Below the pieces are notes generated by a model, which was given only the letters and a program-made list of their open reading frames with translations, had not been told where the DNA came from and did no database searches. A DNA stretch of 64,000 nucleotides, taken from contig NC_034422.1 of NCBI RefSeq assembly GCF_002078875.1, forward strand, positions 1,422,923 to 1,486,922. The letters run 5' to 3'. This DNA comes from Numida meleagris. Its lineage: Eukaryota > Chordata > Aves > Galliformes > Numididae. Every line of letters begins with the position of its first letter. The first letter of the stretch is position 1. Below are positions 26,308-37,949 of this stretch, piece by piece. The position numbers and the translations under genes were made by a program.

Positions 26308-29300
26308 CTTGAGCATTTTCCGTTATCCTCGTTGGATCATGTGAATGGACCTTGCACAGAGAGGATGTGATGATCTCTGATATTCACAGGCCTTGAAAAC
26401 TCCTGAATAGAACAAACGTCTTTCTACCCTTTTTAGAGCTTGGGTCTCATCCAAGGAAAGGCTGGGAATTAGCTCATCCTCAGGCGAAACCTGACTGCTC
26501 GCATTGGCTCTTGAATTATGAACTGAAACTTCATAATGGAAATGTAAGGTAAAGTTGGCTAGCCATAAAAGTTGCCTTGCGGTGTTTTTTTGAATGAATG
26601 CAGGTAATAATACTGAAGAGAACCCAGAGTATTCCAGGGTCTTTCTCTTAACAAATTTACAGCACTAAATTCTAATTTCAGAAGAAGAATCTGTTACACT
26701 GGGAGAAAATCTGCATGGGTCCTCACCAGTCTTGCTGATCTTCAGCTGAACTGAAAGAGGCTTTTCTGAAGTCAGAACAGTGTAAATTCATGTCGCCTGC
26801 TGAAGCCAGCTAGTATGCGCTCAGTGCCCTTTGTATGCTCCTGATGGAGCTTCAGAGAACTGGGATTATTCATCACTGATGTCTTTGTCAAAGCAGCCAT
26901 GCACAGGGCGAGGGAGAGCCATCTGCTTCCTGCAGGGTTAAGCCAAGCAGTGCCCATGAGCGTGCCGCTGCTCGGCGTGCCTGCCCATAGTGCTGAGGTG
27001 GAGAGAGCAGGGCCTGCTGTGCTTCTCTGCTTGGGCCTCCATGGGGATTGTTGCATTTCTTCACCAGCAACAAAATTAACACTTGTTCAGGGTGTTCTCG
27101 CCTATGGCTAAAAGAGGGGGATGGAACTGAGATCCACAGTATCTCGAAATTGAACCACAGATTAAATATCATTTTGCTTAAGGAATGTCATAAATATTTA
27201 TTTGATGAATTGGAAATGTCAGCAGAAAAGATAAATACAAAAAATAGTTAGAGGTTTCCTTTTTTTCCCCTCTTTTGTTTCCTTCGACTTTTCCTTCAAG
27301 ACTTTATTATTAACGATGAAATAACAAACTTGCTTAAGGGCAGAACTGCACGCTGAGGATCATAACGGTGGTTATAAAAACAATGTTTTCCTCCATGTAT
27401 GCCAGACAGCTTAAATTTTAACCCTGTAAAGCAGAATCCACGAAGTGGGCCATATGAATTTTTGCTGATAAGGTTTTGAATTAATCCCATTTTGTACAGA
27501 CCTGTGCTTGCAGAAGCTTAAGGAAATCCATCACAGTTGCAGATTGTTTTCCAAGTAATATCCTCGCAGAGCACGAAGCCTATCCTTTTATGATAAATGC
27601 ATAAAGGTTTTTGCTGAACTTCAGTTTTAAGACACTCCATCTCTAATCTCTGTTGCTCGGTTTTTAAGCTGGCTTGGGTGTCTGGCTGAGCCTTAGCAGC
27701 GCTGACACGGAGATGGTGCAGCTCAGGGTGGGGGGAGCGGAGCTGGAGGAGGTTCAGCCTTGACGCAGCTTGCATTTCCCTCCTCTTTGCTACAACCGAA
27801 GCTCTTATTTCCTGCACAGACAAGCAGGCAGTGTGATTTTGAATATTTGGGTGGAGGATAATATACTGCAAAGCAATTCAACTGTAATCCCTAAGGATGA
27901 GATAACAAATAGCATCCCTTCTGTACAGGCAGCTGGAATTACTTAGAAGGTGTAAAGCAGCTCAGTGTTCTGAGGAGCTGCCTTTATAGCGTGCTTTTAA
28001 GTAGGCACGTCTGTAACTTTGCAGATGACGCTGCTCGCAGGCACAGAGGTGGCTGCAGGTTTGTTTGCTGCGTTGAGGGGGTGATGAAGTGCTGCATCTT
28101 GCCGGCAGCGTGCCCGGAGCTGCGGGCGCGTTGCAAGGCGGCTCAGGAGGGCAGTCCTTGCTTGCAGTCACCCATGCGTCGTCGTTGCCCATCTTTTCCG
28201 GCTGCCCTTGAGAAGATTACAGCATTAAGTAAATGTTTCTCTTGATACCGGTATTATTTTTAATCTGATTGGCTAAGAGGGAACAACAGTAGCTCAAGGA
28301 AAAGCTGCCTCCGCAACCAGAGGAAAAGCTTTAAGTAAAAATAACTTAAAAACCACCCTTAAAACTCACCCATGTAGCTGCGCCCAGGCTCAAGTTTGCT
28401 ACGAGCACCTCAGTGGTAAGGTGGGGCCTTGGCCTGTTCTTGCTTCTCCGTTCTCCAGCCCACGTCCTGGTGGTAATGCACACAGAAGGGCTGGGGAGGT
28501 GGGAGGGAGCACACAGCATGATGGCAGGAGCGGCTGCAGGTGTGTGCTGGGCTCCAGCTGTTCAGAATCAGATGGCCCAAATCCACCCCAGGCTTCCTCT
28601 TCTTCACCTTTCTGCGTAATTCCGCCATCCTTATTGTCATCCAAGTTAATGGGATCACAGAATGGAGGTTTATATGCCAGACAGTGAAGTGAAGTCATAT
28701 GGAAGTGAGTGCTGTTAATTTTAGTTTATACTCATTGTAAGTCTTTGGAGAAATTAAGTGTTTCTTTTCCTCCTTAAGATGGTATAAATGAGAAGTGCAC
28801 CTTTTAAGCAGACGGATACGTGAATGGTGAGGAACTAAACTGATCTATTAATATAAATGGAACTTTGTCTACTTACTGCTTTAAGCCAAACTGCATCAGG
28901 TTTAGAAATAATTTTCAATTTAAAAAGCTCCACTTCAACTTGAAAATAGTTTTACTTCTGAGCAGAATATTTAACATGGAATGACCGAAGAGCAATGTAT
29001 AGCTTGATGAGGCACTCAGTGCAGGTCTGGAAGCTGGGCATGCTCCTCCTCTGCCCTCATTGCCAACCTTCTGCAGGCCAAATGGCTCCCAACATGATAC
29101 CGAAATAAACAAATAAAATAATGGTTTGATTTGTACTTCCTTTTGTAGTGCTTTTCTTAAACTGTTACTTTGGCTGTGCTGGGTCCATCCAGCCCTATAT
29201 CCTGTCTCTGCCTGCGGCCAGTGGCAGTTGCCTGAAGAGCAGCATTGCAATAAGCCAGAGAGGATGCTGGGCCAAAATATTCTCCCTGCTTCCTGTGACT

Positions 29301-32300
29301 GCGGTCCAGAGTGCTCGTAAATCAGTGGTACATCACCCAACGATAGCAGAGATGCAGGGCTGGTCCAGGGCTGAGTCCGTGGCATCTGGCTGGGAGGAGG
29401 TGTGGCCGCATGCTGCGTGGAGCAGCAGTGCAGGTTCCAGGCGGGAGCCTCACTCTGCTCCTTGGTCATCAGCGTGGTTTGGGTCCTGGGCAGCCGTCCT
29501 GCTCCAAAGCCAGCTGTTCGGAGCACGGCTGGGAAGAGAATTTGCTTCCCTGAGCTCAAGCAGTAGTGTGTTTTGGGGTTAACTGAAAGGGGATGACTCC
29601 AATGTAAAAATAATGATTGTAGTGAGGCTAAATAAGTTACACCTTTTGTAGCCAGAAAACTATCCAGCTGGGATGAGGAGCCAAAATCTGCAGAGGAGAA
29701 CCCTCCAGGAAAGCATGGGGGCACCAGGTGCTGTTCGGAGCTGTTTTGCTCTCTGAGGAGTGCTGATCTCACTGTTCATTGCATTTTCAGGCTGCCACCT
29801 CCTGAAGATCCTTGTTCCAGAGGAGGGTGCGGAGGTCATAGGAGCAAACACCCATGCTGCTGTGAACTTAGAAAGCTTTTCAGTTTGCCAGACTCTGGCA
29901 AAAGCCTCTGGTCTGCACTGCACAATTGAGCCTCAGTTCATGCTGGGGGTGGAGGCCTGTAGCCGGTAACGTGGGCAGCTTCAGGCTGTCCTGAAAGGTT
30001 TTGTTCAGCGTGTGCCTCTGCTCTGCTCGCTGGCCCTTGCCTTTCTCAAAATGTTAAGTATTCAGCTCTGCTCCACTGCATTATCTCACAAATCTCCTTT
30101 TGTTTGGCGCTTTGCTGAAGCGTGCATTTTGTGCAGTGGCACAAGCGGTGGCTGAGCTGCATTCGCAGTGTGCTAGGAGGTGCTCTGTGGCACGGCCCGA
30201 TGCCGGCTGCTTCGCGCTCGTGCACGGCCTCCTTGCCTGAAACCTGTGAATGGAAGCATACAAGTACTGCAGCTTTTGTTCAGTGGGGGCTGCGTCATGC
30301 TCCTATTCCTGGAGGTGTCAGACAGAAGGGAGCTAATCTGATGACCCATAATACTTTGTCTTCTGTGATCTTGCTCGATAGCTGTGCTTAAATGTCCAAT
30401 TTCTTACAGAGTGGGGCGGAGAGGAAAAAAAATCCTGTTCAGGCTCAAATGCCGTGCAGCCAAGCTGCAGGGTTTTCATCAAAAGCAGGAAACAGATGGA
30501 CGGGCACAGCTGCAGGAGGTGCTGCAATACTGAAGAACTCTCCAGGCGTGTGCGTGCGGGGACATCAGCACAGCGGTGCTGCTCTGCGAGGTGCGGGCGG
30601 GCAGCCCCACAGCCCCTGGTGCTGATTCTGAGAGAGACCACTGATGCTGCGTATGGCTCTTGGGGCTGCACGGGGGCTTGCTGGAGGGGACTTAAAATCT
30701 GGGGAAGACAAATGCATCAAAGACTAAGTCTTGTGTTTGTGCAGCATGCTGAGGGCCCCGTCCTGGTGAGCTTCCCTTTGTGCACCTTCTTACTCTCTGT
30801 TGAGTTCTTTGCAGGAGGGACAGCTACATAATGAAGGGGTCTTGTGAGCTGATGGGGTCTCAGCGGCAGCCAGAGAAATCTCTGGGATGACCGTTCTTAT
30901 GTGCTGGGCACAGAAAAGCAAAGAGGGTCCGCAGCCAAGCGGTGCCCTGAATCTGTGCCCGGCCACTCATGCGGAGTCTGATGTGCAGTCATTGCTCAAG
31001 GGATACGCTATAAAAATTAGTCTGCGTATTGTTTATTGGACTCCTCCTGTTTGCTTAAAAGGTGCAAATATTTAGATCTCTTCCAGAACAGATCTGAGTT
31101 ATTTTTCTTGTTTGGGAGGTTTGTTTTCTTAAGCAGTTACGTATTTTTCTTCCTTTGTATAGTTTTTTACAGAAATGAAAGATTTTTTCCGAGAAAGAAA
31201 GCTATATAAACACAACTGTGTAGAAGGGAGAACATGTTTCTCTGCTTGCTTTCCCTTTTCTAAAGACAAAAGAGCCTTATTGAAACATGCTTCCTTTCTG
31301 CCTGCTAATGGGTTTGCCTTCCTTCCTCCTTACAACGAGCTCAGCATTATCCCATCCTGTTGGGTATGAATTTCAGCCTGGACTGTTTTCCCTGTTGAGG
31401 TGTTGAGTCATTGGCCTTGAATGGGAACCTGCAATGGGACAGGGAGAATCTGGGGCTTGGGAAGGAAGAGGTTTTCCAGCCGTGTGGTGGCAAACGGGAT
31501 GAATTTTAATATACAAATGTAAGGTGCTATTCACTTTTGTCTGGGGCTCCTCATACTCTTTTCCTGGCTTTATTTCTGGATGCATTCTTATGTTGGAGCT
31601 GGATAAATTCCAAAACATTATACGTAAAATACCTAGAGGAAGGGGTGGTTCCCATCAGTCAACTGCAGCGTTCCATTTTAATCTGTATCAGGTTGAAGGG
31701 GAAAAAATACTGTGTTGTGTCACTGGGATTCCTTCATGTCTTGGAGGAAAGATACTGAAAGTCTTTCTCCAAAGGCTCCGTGTGGGAATTATGTCCTAAA
31801 GTTTGGATATTCTCCAGGGCTTAATTGTGCTTATTCATGGAAACACTAAACTTACTAAAGTGGACAGCAGAGCTGTAAATTTGGCTGTAACTACAGATAG
31901 TGTATTGTTTTGTGCACACTCTGATTAGCAGCACTGGGCTGAGTTGTACACTTTGCAAGAGTTAGTAAAATGGGCAGGAATTAAAGCAAGCTTTGCTATG
32001 TGCAAAACAGAAAGGAGCTGAAGTCATCTTTCTGTCTGAATTTTCAGTTAGGTAAGGTTTCATTGGGCTATGTCTTGTGGGGAGTATCTTATCTTTCCCT
32101 CCCCGCAGAAGTAAAGCTCACACTACGGACTGTGCACTTCTCCTGTCAAAATGAAACCCAGTGAAAACCTCAGGTTACGCTCTGTGTCTGAACTGCTTTA
32201 GAGATCAACCCAAGTGATTTCAAATGTACGAAATAAAGCTTCCCACGCTGCATTGTAGACTTTACACTTTTAGAGAGATTTGGAAGAGTAGATTTTGGAA

Positions 32301-34393
32301 TGGCACTTAGGCTGATTGTTCAGTTTTCATGAAAGTTTTGCTTTCAAGAGCACTCAAACAGCCACTAAAGAGGAAAGAGGTGCACAGAGGTAGACTACAG
32401 AATTCTGTGGTATTCCCCTTCTATGCCCTTTTCAGCACAGTTCTTCAGACAGAAGTAATGAGAATTACTTCCAGCAAATCTAGGAGGATTTGGGAACTTT
32501 TCCCTTCCCTACTCCTCAGCTTAAAGCCGTAGTTCCTCTGGACATATTCACAAGAAGAAAATCACAAGCTTCTGTGATGGGTTGCTAGCCTGTCTGCAAG
32601 GAAATAGCGATGAGAGGGACAAGTGTGTCGCTTGAGCATGCGGTGGGGAGAGACCTATGAGGTCTCATTGACTGCTTGGTTAATGGCAGCATACTGAACT
32701 GTCAGGCAGGCTCATTAGGGACACGCTGCTAATTCAGTCAGGCAACTGCTGCCAGGCTGCATTGTGTGGAGTTGAGCAGCGTGAACAGAGCCCGCAAGCA
32801 AAGCTGCTGGAATCCGCTTTTGTGCTCCCTTTGGACAGCTGTCCTCCCTTATTGGCTTCTTTCCTTGGTTCAAACCGGCCACGTGGAGTTTTGGCGCTGC
32901 TCGTCTTGCCTGAAGATTAATTGTAGATTGCAGAAGTAATCCAACTTGTGCTAACCTGAGTAACCCTGCTTCCCTTCCCAGCGGATTTTGCATGCATACC
33001 TTTAGTCACAGTGTCAGAGCCGGCGTTAATTCACTACGTCTGGTGACTTAATTGGAAATTGGTTTAAGCTCTTTCTCTTTAAACCCTAATTTGAAATGCT
33101 GTAGGTGTTTTCCTTATCTTCACTGCTCACATCTGCTTGGCAGCATATGCTAAAGTTTGCATTTCTTTTCTACTGTCAAAAGACAACCTTGGTCTCCTGG
33201 CTTGATTTTTCGGTTACATCTCTTCGGAGTGATGCCCAAGTGACGAGACGGATCCTTAGCGCAGTGACCTGGAGATGCACAGAGGGCCTCCAGTGCCTTC
33301 TCAAACGTCACTTGAAAGTCTTTCCCAAGAATTAAAATTCACCAAAAAAAGTCCTGCAGATGGTTTCAGAGTTACCACAGTACATGCCTTGTAAATCCAC
33401 CGCAACCCCTGGAAGAACTTGGTACTGAGCTGTAATGGTATGGGCTGGCTTTTGTAGCAGAGAAGAGAGCAGTGGTGGGAAAAACCCACCAAGTGCAGCC
33501 TGGCGGGGCTGGGATACTACTCCTTGTGTGATGGACCCAAGTGATTCCTTGGGTGATTATCATGAAAGGTTGAACAAGGGTAAGGGATTGTTTCTGGCTC
33601 ATAAAGGGAACAACTAGATTGTCTCGGCGCTCTCTTTCTAATGTGCATCAGAATATACTGTTAATTGAGGAGCTGGAACCTGACAGAGGGTTTTCAGATT
33701 CTCTACCATCTGTTTGCCTTTATGACTCCAGCTCCTCTCCCATCTTTGGGGATGATTTTCCCTGACATCTTCAGTCTTATTAAAGCATACCTTTGTTTCT
33801 GCCTAGTCTTCTGCCAGAGAAAGGCTGAAATGGATAAGTTTCTGGTAAGCGTTTTCTACGTTTTCACCTCATTTGTCTTATTGTCTTAAGGCTGGGTCAC
33901 ATACTCCATTAAGGATTTCAGATGCGATCAGAAATGAAGCAGAACAAGGTTTCCCGGGAGAGGACTGTGTGTGCTTGTGCGGAACATACTTCCCGGGGAA
34001 ATGGTCTGCACAATTACCTTGCAGAGAGCTGCGCAGCTCCAGCACGCATGTCACTAAATGTCCATTCACAGTTAATGATTTCTCCAGGTAATGCTCTCCT
34101 CCTGCTGTGTCAGGCTCTGTTACCACACCAGGAGGCTGCCCTCCTCCCCAGAAACAATTCCTGCCTCTGCCTGTTCAAATGGAAGGGTACCTGCGTAATG
34201 CGGTGCCCCACTTAGGGAAGGGAAACAGTATTTTTCAAAGGGTGGAGAAACACTTGCTGTGTGGGAGGGAAAACTTCTTGGAAACAAGCACTGAGTTTCC
34301 TCAATTTACATTGTCAGGGGTTTCTGTTAGAGTAAGGCTGGGGGAGGGAGATTTGGGATGATTCTGGGAAGCTTTGACTCAGGAAGGGGGGAG

Positions 34394-34470
34394 TGATTCA
34401 TAGATTTTTAGTATTGTTATTTATTAAAGCCAGAACAGACCATTGGACCTAATCTTTTACTTATCTTTCC
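34394..34470 (-). repeat. Diverged CR1-like LINE 3' end
   Basis: It reads GATTCATAGATTTTTAG, then AAAGCCAGAACAGACCATTG and GACCTAATCTTTTACTTATC. This corresponds to the reverse complement of a CR1-type tail (TCATAGATT, GGCCAGAAGGGACCATT, GATCATCTAGTCTGACC). It is much older than the copy at 59171. Confidence 0.5.
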
Positions 34471-34910
34471 TTTTGAAAATGTAAACCACTTATGCAATGA
34501 CCCCAAAAGAATTTGTGGGTTTGATCTGAGGTCTTTCAGTATTAAAACATAAATCCCAGTGGTGGGAGCCAGCCTACAACCATTTTAATCTGGATTTATG
34601 CCTACTACCTTCATACTTGGAAAGTATTTTTATAATGAATCCTCAATGCACTCTTTCTCAGTTTCTGAGGCAGGGTCATAATTAAGTTGTTAATGGAAAA
34701 TGGGGACAACGGGGACACTACAAAACTGAGATTTGATGAGTCTCGAGATTTGCCATTTTCTGTGCTGTGACAATGGTCAGTTACTGCTGGAGCCGTGATG
34801 GAAGGGTTCATTCATTCAACAGTTGTTCTTTAATTTTGATAGGGAAACGTTGATTATCAAGAAAATCAGCTTTCTTAAGAGCAACCTTTTTCTTCTCCCT
34901 GATTTGGTAG

Positions 34911-35105
34911 TGTACATTTACTTCTCCATAACTTTATTGTTAATAATCAAAATAGAAGATCAATCACAAGATGTACATCAGAAAAAAGATTTAAGCTCGT
35001 CTTTTCCAGTTACAGCGCCTTACACCAAAGGCCTACACAGCCCCAGTATGTTTGGATACGCTGTGTCAGTGGCTGAAAGTCAGGAAAGCTTCCAAGCTTT
35101 CAGCG
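34911..35105 (+). other. Candidate exon A of an unidentified spliced transcript
   Basis: The 195-nt segment follows a pyrimidine-containing acceptor ending TTTGGTAG and ends at a strong donor GCG|GTGAGT. One frame is open throughout. Its second part, reading SSSFPVTAPYTKGLH and then SPSMFGYAVSVAESQES, has balanced composition. It ends with one spare base, which fits the two-base start of the segment at 36716. I recognise no domain. The acceptor is the weaker boundary, and the real 5' edge could differ or the segment could be non-coding. Confidence 0.22.
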
Positions 35106-36715
35106 GTGAGTGGTGGATCCTGGGGCAAACAGCTTCATCATCCTCTTGAAAACCCTGCTAGTAGCGCGGTCTCATCACATCTAAACTACTGCCTTGAATT
35201 TTGCTCATACTGTTGTCAGTTAAGCTAGGTAATGCCTTAATCTTGGCAGAGGTAGGGAGTGCATGCAAAGGCTCTTCAAGAGAGAAAAATGATAGAGAAA
35301 GGGCAAACATCCATTGTTGCAGCAAACAGAGGAACTTGGACTTAGAACTGTTTTTAACTGCATTGGGGAAAACAAATCTTCCAGAACTGTGCATCAGACA
35401 CTTCTGACAAACACAACATCTGTCATAGAAGGATTTAATTATGTGAAATAGGCTCAAGATAAACTGATTTATGTCAGTAGCTGTAATAAACACATTCTGC
35501 ATAGTTAAGAAGTCTCCAAGGCTTTGGATAATCAACTGAAATCTTAATTAAGTTAAATCTCTGATAAGCATTTATCAGTAATTATGGACATTTAGTTGAC
35601 TTGTAAGCAATCCTGTAAGATTACCAAAAACAATTTCTTGATTCACAGTTATTACTGCAGTTGAAACTTTTTTTGCTTAAAGATCCAAAGTAATTTCAGC
35701 CACATGTGATAAGGCATCAGAAATCCATTGATTGTTTCTTAGCAAAGCTGCAAAATGAACTGTTGTCATTCTTTATGGAATTCCCGGTGTCCTGTCAGTT
35801 GAAAATGGATAACTGTTCTGATAGGAATAAGAGATGCTCTGTCGGAACTGTTAGCTCCTGCTAAAACTGGGATCTGAAAGTGAGCCACAAGGTCGGACTC
35901 CGGAATGTGTGGGTAAGGCTACGAAGAGAGGCTGTGTAGGAACAAACATATGTCAGACATAGGATATAAACTTCCTTTTAATAAGTTTGGGTTTTGTAGC
36001 CCACTTAACTTCCCAAAATGGAATACAATACACAGCTTGTGGCTCTTATGTCTTATTTTTTTAATGCAATGCATGATGTACCAATCACGTACTACTGAAA
36101 AACATGGGGCTCCCTCATTGCCCTACCAAGTGGCCTAGCCCCTGACCTGGACTTGATCCTGGCTGTTCTCAGCTTCTGTGATCTGCCTCCAAATCAGCAA
36201 TCTCTACAATAACAAAATGAACATGAAGATCAATCCCATCAAGAAGGATCCTCGTAACAAGACTTAAAGGTTCTGTTTCATGGAAGGATTTTGTCAATCA
36301 GCAACATGCTAACAACCACAGCCTGGTCAGTATATCCTGGAGATCATGCTTGAGGAGTGCGGTTACAAAAAATATTTCCCTGGGAGTGATTTTGCTGCTT
36401 GGGAAAAATCTCACACAGGTGGAACTGATTAGAGAGCCTGGACTATTCTTTTTTTGTAATGAGGAAACCAAAAAAGGATCCAAAGAAGAGGCAGTGGTAT
36501 GTTGCCTTGCCAGCAGGGAAAGTCAAGAGAAGACTGCAAATTTTCATGGAAGTAGAAGTTCGGAGGGAAAAAGCTATAGTCTGTTGTGGGATGTACACAA
36601 ACTTTTCTGGTTTACAGAACCAGTAGTTTAAGAAACCAACAGAAATATGCCAAGAAAAACTTTCAGTCAAACAGCCTAACCTAGTTACTGGGGAATGTTG
36701 CACTCTTTTGTGTAG

Positions 36716-36868
36716 GAACTGACAGCGGATACAAGTCACCTGCCATGCAAGAAGATTTGTTCTGCCATAACCAGTTTCAGTTGCAGCAGCCAACACCAGT
36801 TCCTCAGATTGAATGTCACCAATATCACAAGCATAGTGACCTTCTTCAGCTGAGAGGAACAGAGTTTG
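36716..36868 (+). other. Candidate exon B of an unidentified spliced transcript
   Basis: This 153-nt segment is bounded by an acceptor CACTCTTTTGTGTAG and a strong donor TTTG|GTGAGT. A frame is open across it, including SGYKSPAMQEDLFCHNQF and ECHQYHKHSDLLQL. It needs one base from the previous exon and leaves one base over, so its length is a multiple of three and its phase fits both the segment before it and the one after it. No family is recognised. It may be an lncRNA exon, an exon of a fast-evolving gene, or chance. Confidence 0.33.
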
Positions 36869-36956
36869 GTGAGTGGTTATTTTGGCAAATTCTCTTACCA
36901 GCACCCCCGCCCTCAGTCTGACAATACAACACTGATGTGTTTCTCTTCTCTTCTAG

Positions 36957-36984
36957 GAATGAGAATTCAGCATCCAGCAAGAAG
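36957..36984 (+). other. Candidate 28-nt micro-exon C of the same transcript
   Basis: The segment is preceded by an almost pure pyrimidine tract TTTCTCTTCTCTTCTAG and followed by AAG|GTAAGC, both close to ideal splice consensus. In the frame carried by the previous candidate it encodes MRIQHPAR; in another frame it encodes NENSASSKK. Very short length and unknown homology keep confidence low. Confidence 0.32.
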
Positions 36985-37436
36985 GTAAGCAGCTTATTTA
37001 GTAACAACAAATTCCACAGCCATTACATCTGAAATTGAAATAGTCTCAAGTAATTTCTCATGCAAAGGTTTCTGCTCAAGTGTTTCTGCAGTTTTGTTTT
37101 GTTTTTATTTTGTTTCAATTTAGTACCTTAATTACATGCAGAATATGATAACTCTTTTGTCTTCCTGGCTAAGGAGAATTCATTGTGTATTTTTGTTTTG
37201 CCCCACTATTTTGAGGAATTCATTTCACCTACCAACATGATGACATGTCCATACTATCTCAGATATATGTTTCTTTGACATAACAAAATGATTGCTAAGA
37301 TTGTAACTGTCTGTAGATGAGCAAATAAAACAACCGATCTTCCCCTGCTGCTTCCTCCCCTTCTCCTTTGTTAAATCTACTGCAAACTGTGTATAACAAT
37401 TGTCTGATCTTTTCCTACAGCATCCATTGGAGCCTG

Positions 37437-37940
37437 TTGAAGCAGCCTCCTGAAGCAGTCCTCTCAGCACTTTCAACCTGTAGCCTTGTGTGCCTTATCT
37501 CTGAATCACTGCTGCCTTTGGGCTTTCTCCTGGCCCCAAGTCAATCTGCTTGTTGTTCTCCCATCTGCCTTTGGCTCCATGCTGGATTTCTGCTGGACCC
37601 TGAAAGCAATCAATAGTTTTGAAGGAAAATGATGCAACTGAAGCAGAGTACAGTTTGAAGAGCCCTCCACGTGGAGTTGCTGAATACTGGAAGCCTCCCT
37701 TCAGCATTCGTGGTTCCTTAGTTACTTCAGTGCCCTGGTATGCAGAGCTGGCCTCCTTGGCTCTGGTTTTGTCTCTGATTATTTTCACTCCTTTTCCTCA
37801 GGCCTGTCGTTCCTCCTCAGCTGCTCTTCTTCCTCACTAACTCAGGTGCCATCACCCTTCTGTGCAAAAAACCTAACTTTTAAATCATGGTTGCGCTTTT
37901 TGCATCTGAGCATTAAATTCCATTTTATTTTTAATGCAAG
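37437..37940 (+). other. Candidate terminal exon D of the same transcript
   Basis: An acceptor GATCTTTTCCTACAG ends just before this segment. In the frame that follows from the preceding candidates an open frame runs to a TAG at about 37615. In the alternative frame it ends after only HPLEPVEAAS. An ATTAAA hexamer at about 37912 with T-rich and GT-rich sequence after it could act as a poly(A) signal, so the 3' end given is a guess. No homology recognised. Confidence 0.22.
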
Positions 37941-37949
37941 CACATTGCA

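Larger units (their letters stand above)
24205..34390. other. Non-coding stretch (probable ZDHHC8 intron 1 or intergenic)
   Basis: No recognisable gene. It holds short microsatellites at 24420-24433 and 24657-24677, a 14-A tract at 26113-26126, a 15-bp tandem duplication at 26278-26307, and a 285-codon antisense frame at 28915-29772 in a locally G+C-richer part. Between 28.0 and 30.7 kb some CpGs survive, for example around 28100 and 30200, but they are too sparse for a convincing CpG island. Confidence 0.6.

Noticed and set aside
35561..35578. CTGATAAGCATTTATCAG palindrome
   Set aside because: Seven-base stem in A+T-rich sequence, within chance expectation.
36443..36904. 153-codon minus-strand frame
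   Set aside because: It lies antisense to the candidate exon at 36716-36868, is rich in Cys, Phe and Leu, and shows no domain or splice-site support.
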